Source: Litchfieldia sinesaloumensis (lineage in GTDB: Bacteria > Bacillota > Bacilli > Bacillales > Bacillaceae_L). Taken from it: a stretch of DNA of 64,000 nucleotides. Shown here piece by piece: positions 1-8,966 of the stretch (position 1 is the first letter of the stretch; the number at the start of each line of letters is the position of its first letter). The DNA lies in assembly GCF_900156865.1 (NCBI RefSeq), contig NZ_LT732529.1, forward strand, positions 2,215,805 to 2,279,804. Direction: 5' to 3'. A program made the position numbers and the translations under genes. The notes beneath the pieces were generated by a model. That model saw only the letters and a list, made by a program, of their open reading frames with translations. It made no database searches and was not told the DNA's origin.

Positions 1-458
1 GTTGCAGTTACCGCCAGTCCGTTAACAATGAAGAAGGACTGAATATCTTTTGCATTTCCATTAGCCTCTTCTTTTTCAAGGTATGTCTTAACGTCCCCTT
101 GAGTTTCGATCGCAGTAGTACGTAATTCTGAAACGATTGCGTTTCGTTTAATCGATTTCGTTTTTGCTACTGTGGATTTCTGTACACTTGCTTTTTTAGC
201 TGCTTCATTTGCTACTTTTTTAGAATCTACCTGTTCCTTAAATTTAACAAGGAATGTAACCATCTTGTCGTCAGCAAATTGGTCTTGCAGGCTTTTCGAT
301 ATTTTACTAGATACTACTTCCTTCTTGTTTCCTAAATAGGAAATTGAAGGATCCTTTGCTTGTGCAGATGCTTGCGCTGTAACAGTCGGTACAAGTAAAA
401 GTGCGCACATTAACATACTTGCAACCTTAGTTAACCTACGTTTCCCTTTTTTCTTCAT
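1..458 (-). CDS. bpr: Bacillopeptidase F-like subtilisin-family protease, N-terminal part (runs off the window)
   Basis: The visible 152 residues are a secretion signal and propeptide. A basic start (MKKKGKRRLTK) is followed by a hydrophobic segment ending near an AQASA sequence, then a prodomain with a TFLVKFKEQ segment and an FFIVNGLAVTAT segment. Both resemble, from memory, the B. subtilis Bpr prodomain (inhibitor I9 type), which acts as an intramolecular chaperone and inhibitor. The catalytic S8 domain would lie outside the window, so protease activity is inferred from the prodomain. The ATG was chosen because a GGGAGG ribosome site lies 7 bases upstream. In B. subtilis the gene after minD is spoIVFA, so a protease gene here is a break in the usual order. 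An extracellular S8 protease is very likely; the exact subfamily is less sure. Confidence 0.8.
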   Translation of the reverse strand, partial: MKKKGKRRLTKVASMLMCALLLVPTVTAQASAQAKDPSISYLGNKKEVVSSKISKSLQDQFADDKMVTFLVKFKEQVDSKKVANEAAKKASVQKSTVAKTKSIKRNAIVSELRTTAIETQGDVKTYLEKEEANGNAKDIQSFFIVNGLAVTA

Positions 459-624
459 CAGGTTTCCTCCCTTATTTTTTGGTAATGCATGTGCCCTCCT
501 TCCAGTCAGATTCCTATACTCCAATGATTATTTATCTAAGTAAGTTTGCGATCTTCTAAGCAGAAATCGCAGTATGTAGAAGTACAGGTATGAATTAACT
601 GTAGCCAAAAAAATAAGAAAAACG

Positions 625-631
625 TGTCGAA
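625..631 (-). promoter_or_regulatory. Possible Spo0A box upstream of the protease gene
   Basis: The plus strand reads TGTCGAA, the exact 7-base core of the Spo0A binding site, about 170 bases upstream of the protease start. A 7-base match is expected often by chance. The rest of the 620-base gap (459-1050) is AT-rich and shows no ORF and no convincing sigma-A promoter. Control of this protease by Spo0A is therefore only a suggestion. Confidence 0.25.
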
Positions 632-1050
632 AATTAAGATATTTATTTGAAGATTCAGAATTTAGTTAATTTGTAGTATACGGCAAATGACAAATAAGGA
701 GTTTAGTACGAATTAATATACTTTCGTTTCAAAACAAAATTTATGGGGGTTTCTTCCAATAAAATGAGGATGTTCCTAGATTTACGCTATTGAAAAGTTC
801 ATAATATCCTTACTAGGCATTATGACTTATTTGTAAAATATTACCTATATTTATTTAAAAAATGATTACATTTTCCTTTTCAATTTGTAACAAAACAAAG
901 GTAAAGCGCTAGACTGGTAGATTATTCCTTTACTTTTTGTTCTCCTGATAGGTACAGCCTCCTAATTAAACGTCAATTGCAAGGAGAGTAAGGACCATAT
1001 TCTTATAGAGATAGTGATTTCATCAAATGGATTCGTCTGTTAAAAGCACA

Positions 1051-1080
1051 AAAAAAGACCACCCATTTCGAAAGGTGGTC
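1051..1080 (-). terminator. Rho-independent terminator of the mre-min operon
   Basis: On the minus strand a GACCACC/GGTGGTC stem with a short loop is followed by six T. The hairpin overlaps the minD TAG stop codon and closes the mreBCD-minCD transcription unit. Confidence 0.9.
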
Positions 1081-1880
1081 TAACGAACGCCAAAGAATTT
1101 CTTAATCTTTGTAAACATTCCCTTTTGGTCATTTTCAAGTGATTGTAGTGGAATTGATTCTCCTAAGATTCTACGTGCTATATTTCGGTATGATATTGCA
1201 GTTTTACTGTTTGAATTTAATGCGATTGGTTCACCGCTATTGGAAGCTTTAATGACCTCATCATCATCGGCAACAATCCCAATTAAATCTATCGATAAAT
1301 GCGTAACAATCTCATCGATATCAAGCATTTCACCTGACTTCATCATATGATTTCGAATACGATTCACGATGAGGCGTGGTGGCTCAATCTCCTCTTTTTC
1401 TAGTAAACCAATAATTCGGTCTGCATCACGAACTGCAGATACTTCCGGCGTTGTGACTACAATAGCCTGGTCTGCTCCAGCAATCGCATTTTGAAAGCCT
1501 TGTTCAATCCCAGCAGGACAGTCAATAACTATATAATCAAAATCTTGTTTTAACTCCTCGACCAATTTCTTCATTTGGCTAGGCTCTACTGCAGTTTTAT
1601 CACTAGTTTGGGCAGCTGGCAGTAAATAAAGATGATCATCGAATCTTTTATCCTTAACTAATGCTTGTTTAAGCTTGCAACGACCTTGAACAACGTCAAC
1701 TAAATCGTAGATAATGCGGTTCTCTAGACCCATGACAACATCCAAGTTTCGCAGGCCAATATCTGTATCTATTAAACATACACGTTTCCCTAGCACAGCC
1801 AAGGAAGTACCTACGTTAGCTGATGTGGTCGTCTTTCCGACTCCACCTTTTCCTGATGTAATAACTATAGCCTCTCCCAC
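1080..1880 (-). CDS. minD: Septum site-determining ATPase MinD
   Basis: MinD is a membrane-bound ParA/MinD-family ATPase that recruits MinC and keeps FtsZ rings away from the poles. The deviant Walker A motif KGGVGKT is at residues 11-17 and the Walker A' aspartates (LIDTD) at 38-40. The C-terminus ends in an amphipathic helix of about 12 residues (MFTKIKKFFGVR), the expected membrane-targeting sequence. Its 266 residues are normal for the family. minC lies two bases upstream on the same strand, so the two are co-transcribed. In Bacillus, MinCD is placed at poles and septa by DivIVA and MinJ rather than oscillating; neither gene is in this window. Confidence 0.97.
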   Translation of the reverse strand: MGEAIVITSGKGGVGKTTTSANVGTSLAVLGKRVCLIDTDIGLRNLDVVMGLENRIIYDLVDVVQGRCKLKQALVKDKRFDDHLYLLPAAQTSDKTAVEPSQMKKLVEELKQDFDYIVIDCPAGIEQGFQNAIAGADQAIVVTTPEVSAVRDADRIIGLLEKEEIEPPRLIVNRIRNHMMKSGEMLDIDEIVTHLSIDLIGIVADDDEVIKASNSGEPIALNSNSKTAISYRNIARRILGESIPLQSLENDQKGMFTKIKKFFGVR

Positions 1881-1882
1881 AG

Positions 1883-2575
1883 CTAGATTCCCCCTTCTAA
1901 CCTTGTTAAATTAGGTCTTATATGAGTTAACTGTTGCAATCTATCAACTACAATCGTCTCATTATCATCTACATATGCACATTCCATTATATTGTCTTCG
2001 GATTGACTAGAATCCGGTGCTCTGTTCATTATATCACCAATTCGAAGCTGGGTTGGCTTCATAACAGAGGCTGCAATGATTGCATCTTGTCTACCATAGA
2101 ATCCAGCATGTGCAATACCGCGCAAGGACCCCATAATAAATATATTACCACCTGCAATGACGGTAGCTCCAGGATTTACATCACCGACAAGCATAAGATC
2201 TCCGTCAACTTTTAGGACTTGTCCAGATCGGACTACCTTCGCAACAGAAACAATTTCATGCTTCCTTTTCATTTCTTCTGCTTCTTGTTTTGTGATTACA
2301 TTGCTATCGATTTCATCGACAACTAAATGCTTTTTATTACGAATTATAGAGCGTATTTCTTCTTCTTGATCTTGGCTTAAAAACCGATTACCAATTTTCA
2401 CTTTAACAGGAACAAACGGAACATCATCATTCCGTTTCTGGTTCAAGGAAAGCTTTATCTCTAAATCGGAGATTAGTTCTTTAAATGAACAGGAATCATC
2501 GAGATGCAACGTTAGTCCGTCTTTTGTCCCTTTTATTGTAACATACTGCTGTTTTTGTCCTTTCACGACGTTCAC
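1883..2575 (-). CDS. minC: Septum site-determining protein MinC
   Basis: MinC is the FtsZ-polymer antagonist that MinD activates at the membrane. An N-terminal alpha/beta domain of about 100 residues is followed by a glycine-rich right-handed beta-helix domain (about 115-220) with the typical turns [17 protein letters not shown] and [16 protein letters not shown]. Its 230 residues match Bacillus MinC. It sits between mreD and minD, as in other Bacillaceae, and probably shares the mreB promoter. Nothing unusual was seen. Confidence 0.95.
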   Translation of the reverse strand: MNVVKGQKQQYVTIKGTKDGLTLHLDDSCSFKELISDLEIKLSLNQKRNDDVPFVPVKVKIGNRFLSQDQEEEIRSIIRNKKHLVVDEIDSNVITKQEAEEMKRKHEIVSVAKVVRSGQVLKVDGDLMLVGDVNPGATVIAGGNIFIMGSLRGIAHAGFYGRQDAIIAASVMKPTQLRIGDIMNRAPDSSQSEDNIMECAYVDDNETIVVDRLQQLTHIRPNLTRLEGGI

Positions 2576-2646
2576 CTCAACGATATATACTTCAACAAGG
2601 GACTCCCTTTTTCCTGTTAAAAATTAATTTTTTTTAGGGAATCCAA

Positions 2647-3156
2647 TTATTCTTCTATATGTAGCTTCCCTAGCAAATTCTTAAAAGGGTATGCAAAAAA
2701 TAGTATAAAAATAACATTTAGTAGGGTTGTTGGTAAAATTCTAATTTGAAGAAATCGTTCAATAGAAATCGATGTTGTGCCAATCGCTAAATTTACTCCA
2801 TATACACAAAATTCCAGTGCAATAATTCCGAAAAGACTGAGTAACGAAATGACAAAGATATTTGTTTGTAAAATCCGACTTGCCCAGGAAATAAGATAAG
2901 CCATAAGAGTGTATAAAAACAAATACACACCCAAAACTTCTGTATAAACTATGTCGTAGAACAGACCGAAAATAGCTGCACACAATAGGCCCATAGTTTT
3001 ATTATAATATACTGTAATAAAAGCAACTAATATAAATAAGAACCTAGGAACATAGACATTTTCCTTATGAAAAATATCCGCTGGGACTAAATCAACAAAA
3101 CTACTTTCTAATAAAAAAACAAACGACAAAATAAGGGGGAGAACGAAACGCTTCAC
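2647..3156 (-). CDS. mreD: Rod shape-determining membrane protein MreD
   Basis: This is a 169-residue, very hydrophobic protein with about five predicted membrane segments. It belongs to the elongasome with MreB, MreC, RodA and PBPs. The start overlaps the end of mreC by four bases, which indicates translational coupling. Sequence identity in this family is generally low, so the call rests on hydrophobicity pattern, length and position between mreC and minC. Confidence 0.92.
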   Translation of the reverse strand: MKRFVLPLILSFVFLLESSFVDLVPADIFHKENVYVPRFLFILVAFITVYYNKTMGLLCAAIFGLFYDIVYTEVLGVYLFLYTLMAYLISWASRILQTNIFVISLLSLFGIIALEFCVYGVNLAIGTTSISIERFLQIRILPTTLLNVIFILFFAYPFKNLLGKLHIEE

Positions 3157-4019
3157 GATTCTTCCTCCTCCTCTTCTTCTGGAACAATCATTGTCCTCTC
3201 AACAATTATAACATGATCAATTTCATAAAAATCAGCAGCAGGCTTAATATATGCTGTCTTTGTTAGACCATAATCGTCAGGAACAACATCCATAACCTCA
3301 CCGATATAAAGTTCGCTAGGAAAGATTCCACCTAAACCAGAGGTTAGAACCTTTTGCTCCTTTTCAATTTTCTCATCCGGTGTATTAATTTTAAATAAAA
3401 GTGCTTCCTTCTCTTCGTCATACCCCTCTATTAAACCCATGATTTTCGCTTCACCTTGAATATAGGCAGAGATACGATTGATTCGATTTGGAGAGCTTAA
3501 TAATTGAATCGTAGATGTGAATGAATTGGCTTGTTTTACTTTCCCAATTAGACCTTTTGAAGTAATAACAGCCATATCAACTTTTACCCCATGCCGTGTT
3601 CCTCTGTTAACGGTAATGAGTTCATGCCACTGATCAGGATTACGTCCTATAACAGTCGCCTGTATTTTATTAAACTGGTTAAGTGATTCAGTTTTCTCCA
3701 ACACATCACGTAATTTTAGATTTTCTTTTTCTAACTCCTGTACCTTTGCTTCTAGCTGACCATAGGAGTCAAGCTTTTCCTTTAAGAGTTTATTCTCTTC
3801 ATATGTATTACCAATCCGATTCACATTGTCAAAAAAGTTAGCGATGGCTTGAGAAGGTTGATGAAAGATACTTTGTACCCAGCCAACTGAATCCTTCATA
3901 AACTGTTCTGGCCATGACAATTTGTTACGTTCTTGTAAGGAAAATCCAATCAATGCCACTAGAACGATAATGCAAACTAGTAAAATAATGAGGCGCTTAT
4001 TTAGAAAAAATTGTGGCAT
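3153..4019 (-). CDS. mreC: Rod shape-determining protein MreC
   Basis: MreC is a bitopic scaffold of the lateral-wall synthesis complex. A single N-terminal membrane helix (about 9-28) is followed by a coiled coil (about 75-115, with ENKLLKEKLDSYGQLEAKVQELEKENLKLRD-type heptads). Two beta domains then lie outside the membrane and include the VITSKGLIGKV segment typical of the family. The C-terminus ends in a run of glutamates (residues 281-287) not expected to matter for the fold. It lies 76 bases downstream of mreB and overlaps mreD. Confidence 0.95.
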   Translation of the reverse strand: MPQFFLNKRLIILLVCIIVLVALIGFSLQERNKLSWPEQFMKDSVGWVQSIFHQPSQAIANFFDNVNRIGNTYEENKLLKEKLDSYGQLEAKVQELEKENLKLRDVLEKTESLNQFNKIQATVIGRNPDQWHELITVNRGTRHGVKVDMAVITSKGLIGKVKQANSFTSTIQLLSSPNRINRISAYIQGEAKIMGLIEGYDEEKEALLFKINTPDEKIEKEQKVLTSGLGGIFPSELYIGEVMDVVPDDYGLTKTAYIKPAADFYEIDHVIIVERTMIVPEEEEEEES

Positions 4020-4095
4020 GTGTTACACCCTCTAACTAAACTTTAGATTTCAACACATATAGTGGGGAAGAAGTTTCCCCACTATCGTAAATTCT

Positions 4096-5118
4096 TTATC
4101 GTAAATCCTTTGATTTACCTTTAAACAAATGAATGTGGTCAAGTGCCTTACCAGTTCCAATTGCCACGCAATCTAATGGATTTTCGGCTATGAGGACTGG
4201 CATACTGGTTTCCTCACTAATCACCTTATCTAGATTTCGTAAAAGCGCTCCGCCACCAGCTAATACAATTCCGCGGTCCATAATATCAGCAGCTAGTTCA
4301 GGTGGTGTCTTTTCAAGCGTATTTTTTACAGCATCAACTATAGCATACACAGTATCATGTAGTGCCGTTGATATTTCTTCGGCTGTAATCTCTATTGTTT
4401 TTGGTAAGCCCGTTAATAAATCTCTTCCACGGATTTCCATGTTTTCAACTCCCTCTGGAGCACCCGCAGACCCAATTTCCACTTTGATTGCTTCGGCCGT
4501 CCGGTCTCCAATCATCAGGTTGTAGGTTTTACGAATGTATTGAATGATTGCGTCATCCATCTCATCACCAGCAATTCGAATGGACTGGCTCGTCACAATT
4601 CCGCCTAATGAGATAATAGCCACTTCTGTTGTTCCGCCACCAATATCGACGATCATACTTCCAGTTGGCTCCCATACAGGAAGATTTGCTCCAATTGCTG
4701 CAGCAAAAGGCTCTTCGATTGGATACGCGTCTCGCGCACCAGCTTGTCGTGTTGCATCAATAACCGCTCGTTGTTCAACGGCTGTAATTCCTGAAGGTAC
4801 ACAAACCATTATATATGGTTTTCTAGAAAAAAAGCTTTTCGTCTTAACCGCTTGGTTTATGTAATATTTCATCATCGTTGCAGTGGTTTCATAATCGGCA
4901 ATTACGCCATCCTTCATAGGACGGAGAGCAACTACATTACCTGGTGTACGCCCTATCATATTTTTTGCGTCATTTCCTACAGCTACTATCTGCTTTGTGT
5001 CTGTTTGCATGGCTACTACAGATGGCTCTCTAACTGCAATTCCTTTTCCCTTTATGAAAACAAGTGTATTAGCCGTACCCAAATCTATCCCAAGGTCTCT
5101 TGTACCTATACCTAACAT
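4096..5118 (-). CDS. mreB: Actin-like rod shape-determining protein MreB
   Basis: MreB is an ATP-binding bacterial actin that forms membrane-associated filaments and steers lateral cell-wall synthesis. The phosphate-binding motif DLGTANT lies near the N-terminus, DIGGGTTEV in the middle, and the adenosine motif [10 protein letters not shown] near the end. An upstream in-frame start would add 15 residues. The start used here ([14 protein letters not shown]) matches the family N-terminus and has AAAGGAAG 8 bases before it, giving 340 residues, typical of MreB. Bacillus species often encode the paralogues Mbl and MreBH elsewhere; the mreCD-minCD context identifies this copy as MreB. Confidence 0.97.
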   Translation of the reverse strand: MLGIGTRDLGIDLGTANTLVFIKGKGIAVREPSVVAMQTDTKQIVAVGNDAKNMIGRTPGNVVALRPMKDGVIADYETTATMMKYYINQAVKTKSFFSRKPYIMVCVPSGITAVEQRAVIDATRQAGARDAYPIEEPFAAAIGANLPVWEPTGSMIVDIGGGTTEVAIISLGGIVTSQSIRIAGDEMDDAIIQYIRKTYNLMIGDRTAEAIKVEIGSAGAPEGVENMEIRGRDLLTGLPKTIEITAEEISTALHDTVYAIVDAVKNTLEKTPPELAADIMDRGIVLAGGGALLRNLDKVISEETSMPVLIAENPLDCVAIGTGKALDHIHLFKGKSKDLR

Positions 5119-5194
5119 ATATGTATCTTCCTTTCTGATACGCAAATAAAGAGTGTTCTTCATGTGTTAAACCTGCGAAAAACTCATAACCAAT

Positions 5195-5225
5195 ATTATA
5201 TCGTACTAAATTAAAAATTAATAGA
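5195..5225 (-). promoter_or_regulatory. Candidate sigma-A promoter of mreB
   Basis: A perfect TATAAT -10 box lies on the minus strand (5195-5200), about 80 bases before the mreB start. The -35 region is poor. This is the best candidate in the radC-mreB gap, but mreB may also be read through from radC, since no terminator was seen. Confidence 0.4.
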
Positions 5226-5256
5226 GGATGTTAAAAAAGTCGGTTAAAAATGATAA

Positions 5257-5949
5257 TTACACATAGCCTTTTTCTTTTAGACTGACATATTTATGTTCGC
5301 CAATGATTAAATGATCCAACAGTTCGATACCGATGATCCTACCACATTCAACAAGCCGCTTGGTAACCTCGATGTCTTCCCTGCTTGGCGCGGGATCTCC
5401 GGAAGGATGATTATGGATACAAATAATTGATGCGGCAGATCTACGAAAAGCTTCCTTATAGACCTCGCGAGGATGAACAATTGAGGCATTGAGACTTCCA
5501 ATAAAAATTGTTTGGCGATGAATCACCTGATTCTTTGTGTTTAAGTAAAGGCAAACAAAATGTTCTTGTGTTAAGAAGCGCATGTCTTCCATTACATATT
5601 TAGCACCGTCCTCAGGAGACCTAATCACATAACGATCTTCATATTGAAGCTTTCCTATTCTACGACCAAGTTCTACTGCGGCCATAATTTGTACTGCTTT
5701 CGCTGTACCGATACCCTTTATAGCCGTTATTTCTTCTACTGAGGCATCCTTTAATAACCGCAAGCCTTCAAAATGATGTAACAAGCGGTTCGAGAGTTGA
5801 ATAACCGATTCTTCCTTGGAACCAGTTCGTAGCAGAATCGCTAAAAGTTCATGGTTCGAAAGGCTGTCTGGTCCGTCGGAAACCAAACGTTCTCTCGGTC
5901 TTTCCTCTTCGGGATAATCACGAATCATTAGTGCAGATGATGTTTTCAA
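5257..5949 (-). CDS. radC: RadC family JAMM-domain protein (UPF0758)
   Basis: The N-terminal part carries a helix-hairpin-helix stretch (IKGIGTAKAVQI) and the C-terminal half a JAMM-type metal-binding fold with H179-x-H181-PSG and D192. The proposed DNA-repair role of RadC has been questioned, and the function in B. subtilis (YsxA) is not established. The 230-residue length is normal. It lies between maf and mreB, as in B. subtilis. The metal-ligand motif is complete, so the protein is probably active, but its substrate is unknown. Confidence 0.93.
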   Translation of the reverse strand: MKTSSALMIRDYPEEERPRERLVSDGPDSLSNHELLAILLRTGSKEESVIQLSNRLLHHFEGLRLLKDASVEEITAIKGIGTAKAVQIMAAVELGRRIGKLQYEDRYVIRSPEDGAKYVMEDMRFLTQEHFVCLYLNTKNQVIHRQTIFIGSLNASIVHPREVYKEAFRRSAASIICIHNHPSGDPAPSREDIEVTKRLVECGRIIGIELLDHLIIGEHKYVSLKEKGYV

Positions 5950-6052
5950 ATCGGCTCCTCCTATCTCCTACAGATACTTGGGCCCACCTTTATCTTGAGC
6001 ACTAAAAGACTACTATGTCATGTAGACGACTTTACAGGCCATTTGTTATGGT

Positions 6053-6619
6053 TCACATTTGAAACCCTAGATTACGCAGTTCACGAATAGTTCGTGAAAC
6101 AGGCAAACCAACTACGGAGAAATAGTCCCCTTTTATATGTTTGACAAGGGCAGATCCAAGTCCTTGAATTCCATATGAACCTGCTTTATCCTTTGGTTCG
6201 CCTGATGCGACATATGCGTTAATTTCCTCATCCGATAATTCCCAGAACGTTACTTCAGTTCTTTCGTAGAAAACACTTTCGGTATCCTTAGTAAGAATCG
6301 CAACTCCTGTTACAACTTCATGTGTCTGATTTGAGAGAGCTCTTAACACTTCTACAGATTCCTGCTCGTTTTTAGGTTTACCTAAAAACTGGTTTTGAAA
6401 CACAACAGCAGTATCTGCTGCAAGAATATAGGAATCTGGGTATTGGCTTAGAACGGCTTTTGCTTTTTCCAATGCGATTTTCATCACTTTTTCTTCAGGA
6501 GCAAGTGTCTCGTCAACGGATTCATCAATATTACTGACGGAAACATCGAAGGAAAGTTTCACATTTCTAAGAAGTTCTTTTCGACGTGGAGAACCTGAGG
6601 CTAAAACGAGGTGTTCCAT
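6053..6619 (-). CDS. maf: Maf family nucleoside triphosphate pyrophosphatase
   Basis: Maf proteins hydrolyse non-canonical or modified nucleoside triphosphates (dTTP/UTP pyrophosphatase class). In Bacillus, extra Maf causes filamentation. The N-terminal signature ASGSPRRKELL and the later ADTAVVF and DKAGSYGIQG segments are present. A longer ORF could start at a TTG seven codons upstream, but the ATG used here has GGGTGA 8 bases before it and the conserved N-terminus begins directly, giving 188 residues. Neighbours spoIIB and radC are the same as in B. subtilis. Confidence 0.94.
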   Translation of the reverse strand: MEHLVLASGSPRRKELLRNVKLSFDVSVSNIDESVDETLAPEEKVMKIALEKAKAVLSQYPDSYILAADTAVVFQNQFLGKPKNEQESVEVLRALSNQTHEVVTGVAILTKDTESVFYERTEVTFWELSDEEINAYVASGEPKDKAGSYGIQGLGSALVKHIKGDYFSVVGLPVSRTIRELRNLGFQM

Positions 6620-6780
6620 GTTTTTTTCACCCTTTATCAATTATTTCAGAATTGGAAGATACGTGATAATCGTAACAAACATTACATGACTCTTCAATTA
6701 GCTAAAATTAAATTTTGGAGATGTTTTAGTGTTTGAGAAAGATTACTGATTTATGTAAAACACAAGTAAAACCGGGCCAT

Positions 6781-6811
6781 AAAAAAGGAAAGGAGTTGAT
6801 ATCCCCTTTCC
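6781..6811 (-). terminator. Terminator after spoIIB
   Basis: On the minus strand a GGAAAGG/CCTTTCC stem is followed by six T, directly downstream of the spoIIB stop. It separates spoIIB from maf. Confidence 0.85.
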
Positions 6812-6849
6812 AATTTACTCAAGAAATCAAATTTTATTAATAAGAGTTA

Positions 6850-7944
6850 TCACTTTATTTCTGAAATCCAATTATTATAGGCTTGATAGGCATTCAATAA
6901 GGATTGTTGTGATTGCCATAAGGCCTTTGCATCCCCACCCTTAAATGCTTGTAATTGGGTGAACGCAGCTTCTAGTTCAGTTTGAAATGCTTTAAGTCCG
7001 TCATGTAGATTGTCTGCTTTACTATCTTTTACTACTGCAATTTGTTTAGATACATTTTCTAATTGTTCATTATCGATCGAACCAGTTCCAAAAGCTTGAG
7101 AAGAAAGAGATAATAAGTCCTTAAAAACAGGTAGACTCACTTTTATTGCTTCAGAATCCCCTTTCGCCGCGTTCGAGTACGTTCCTCCAGGGACTTCAAA
7201 TGTTTTTGCGAAAAACTCTGGGAAGGCGTCTTTATATTCATCTTTAATCCCTCCGATGGAACCTTGTTCAGTTCCAATCCCTGCAATTACAAAAAAAGCC
7301 CCATCCATACCAACAGCAGTAGCTGCGAAACCCTTAGCTTTAATCTCATTTACGGTGGTGTTCGCAGATTCCACAGATGAAAACTTCCCCCCCTGGATAA
7401 TACCGGTTGATAGACTTTCTAATTCAAGGGTGGCCTGATTGCTGGCTGGAGTATCTTTGTCCTCTCCTGCTGGTGGAGGGTTACCAGTTGACGTGGTTGG
7501 TTGAGATGGAGCCTCATTTTCCGCAGGTCCAGCATTGACGTCCCCAACCACTTTTAAAATCATGAATCCAAACCCCGTTCCTAGCACAACTGCTAATGCA
7601 ATAGAAACAGCCAGTTGTTTTATCGAAAATAGCTGAAACCCCTTCTTTTTTTTGAATTTGGGTTTATAAGAAGAGTTAATAGAGCCTTTTGTTTTGGTTT
7701 GTCGCAAGTCCTCAATTGGAATGACAGGAATCTCTCTTTCTTTTGATGATTGATTATTCGTTTCATCTGGTAAAACCCAGTTGAAATCGTCCTCTTCTTC
7801 CTCTTGAGCAGCAGCAACCTCATCATTTTCTATTACAATAAGAGGTTTTTCTGATTCGACAAATTCAGGAGTTTCTTGCTGCTCCTTTTTTACCTTCGGC
7901 TCTTTACCATTGATTTTAATCGATATCCGATTGTGCTTGTCCAT
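6850..7944 (-). CDS. spoIIB: Stage II sporulation protein B (SPOR-domain membrane protein)
   Basis: SpoIIB localises to the sporulation septum and helps septal peptidoglycan dissolution and engulfment. A cytoplasmic acidic/basic N-terminal part (1-108) contains ISIKINGKEPKVKKEQQETPE and an EEEDDFNW motif, both like B. subtilis SpoIIB. A membrane helix lies at about 109-131, a Pro/Thr-rich linker follows, and an SPOR-like domain (about 174-245) begins LSTGIIQGGKFSS. The helical C-terminus resembles the family (ALWQSQQSLLNAYQAY). A ribosome site, AGGTGGTG, precedes the ATG. It sits next to maf, as in B. subtilis. Overall similarity is moderate; the call rests on domain order and synteny. Confidence 0.9.
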   Translation of the reverse strand: MDKHNRISIKINGKEPKVKKEQQETPEFVESEKPLIVIENDEVAAAQEEEEDDFNWVLPDETNNQSSKEREIPVIPIEDLRQTKTKGSINSSYKPKFKKKKGFQLFSIKQLAVSIALAVVLGTGFGFMILKVVGDVNAGPAENEAPSQPTTSTGNPPPAGEDKDTPASNQATLELESLSTGIIQGGKFSSVESANTTVNEIKAKGFAATAVGMDGAFFVIAGIGTEQGSIGGIKDEYKDAFPEFFAKTFEVPGGTYSNAAKGDSEAIKVSLPVFKDLLSLSSQAFGTGSIDNEQLENVSKQIAVVKDSKADNLHDGLKAFQTELEAAFTQLQAFKGGDAKALWQSQQSLLNAYQAYNNWISEIK

Positions 7945-8001
7945 TTTTTCACCACCTATTTAAAGAACGACCTATGTTTTTTTCAATCCTACCATACCAA
8001 T

Positions 8002-8035
8002 AAAAAAAAAGAACAAGACATTTGTCGTCTTGTTC
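8002..8035 (-). terminator. Terminator at the end of the pilus locus
   Basis: A perfect 9-bp stem, GAACAAGAC/GTCTTGTTC, is followed on the minus strand by nine T. It lies just downstream of the PRC-barrel gene and marks the end of the type IV pilus transcription unit. Confidence 0.92.
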
Positions 8036-8081
8036 CTAAAGGTTTTCGTCAAATACTTACAAATATTTAGTTTTGCTGGTT

Positions 8082-8897
8082 TTATTCAGCATTCATAGAT
8101 AATTCAACAAACACACTCGGACCTTGATCTTGCGCCTTCATAATATCATCCACTGATAGATGAGTTCCGGCTGGAATAATGACATTTCCATTGTTATCTA
8201 AAATATCTTTTTTGACAACTTTCCCATATAAGAGGTCGACTTGCTTTAAGCGCAGTGCTTTTGCTTCTGATTCTTCATGTTTATCAATTGAAGCATTGAT
8301 TGCATCAAATGGACTCTGTTCCTGCGTTGATGCTGGTAGAATCTCTTCAATGATTTCGTCATGGTCTGTATCTTGTGTAGATTCTTGTTGCTTTGGGTTC
8401 TCTAAATAGTCAACTGAATCGAGGAATTTAGTAGAAGCTTCCTCTTCAACAATGATAATATCTTTTCCATATGTAAGAACTGATTCAGAAGCTAACGCCA
8501 CTTCGCTGCCAGAGACATTTAATAAAGTACCTAGTAGGTTACCTGTTTCGTCGTCAACATAATACTCAAGAACTTCTCCTAATAGATGACCTTTACGAGT
8601 CATTACCTTTGAATTTGTAATCTTAATTTTTTTATTCACTAGGGAATTTGCAATCGGTATCTCATTTAAGTCAATAACAGAACTGTCACTTTCGATTGTA
8701 ACAGCGTATTCACCAATTCCCACTACTCGTTTGAATGGAATAGCTTTCACGCTAACTTGCCAGTCCTCATGCTCAATTGTAAGAAAGTCTACTGAGCCTT
8801 TTTCAGGGTTGATAACAAGTGATTTCACTTTTCCGATCTCGATACCATCTATAATACTTATTATCGGTAGCCCAACAATTTCAACACTTTTCTTCAT
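8082..8897 (-). CDS. PRC-barrel domain protein of the pilus locus
   Basis: The protein has two beta-rich PRC-barrel-like segments: one at the N-terminus (VGLPIISIIDGIEIGKVKSLVINPEKG, ending near residue 70) and one near 90-140 (SKVMTRKGHLLGEVLEYYVDDETGNLLG). A polar linker follows, then a third small beta segment (GKVVKKDILDNNGNVIIPAGTHLSVDDIMKA). No signal peptide or membrane helix is visible, so it is probably cytoplasmic. PRC barrels occur in RimM and other adaptor proteins, which suggests binding to another pilus component, but the function is unknown. A GTG four codons upstream is an alternative start; the ATG used here has GGTG 6 bases before it. It is the last gene before a strong terminator. 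Confidence 0.8.
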   Translation of the reverse strand: MKKSVEIVGLPIISIIDGIEIGKVKSLVINPEKGSVDFLTIEHEDWQVSVKAIPFKRVVGIGEYAVTIESDSSVIDLNEIPIANSLVNKKIKITNSKVMTRKGHLLGEVLEYYVDDETGNLLGTLLNVSGSEVALASESVLTYGKDIIIVEEEASTKFLDSVDYLENPKQQESTQDTDHDEIIEEILPASTQEQSPFDAINASIDKHEESEAKALRLKQVDLLYGKVVKKDILDNNGNVIIPAGTHLSVDDIMKAQDQGPSVFVELSMNAE

Positions 8898-8966
8898 AAC
8901 ATTCACCACACCTATCTATGTTTAAACGGGTTTTTATTCATTTTACCATGTCTTCGCTATTTTTCG

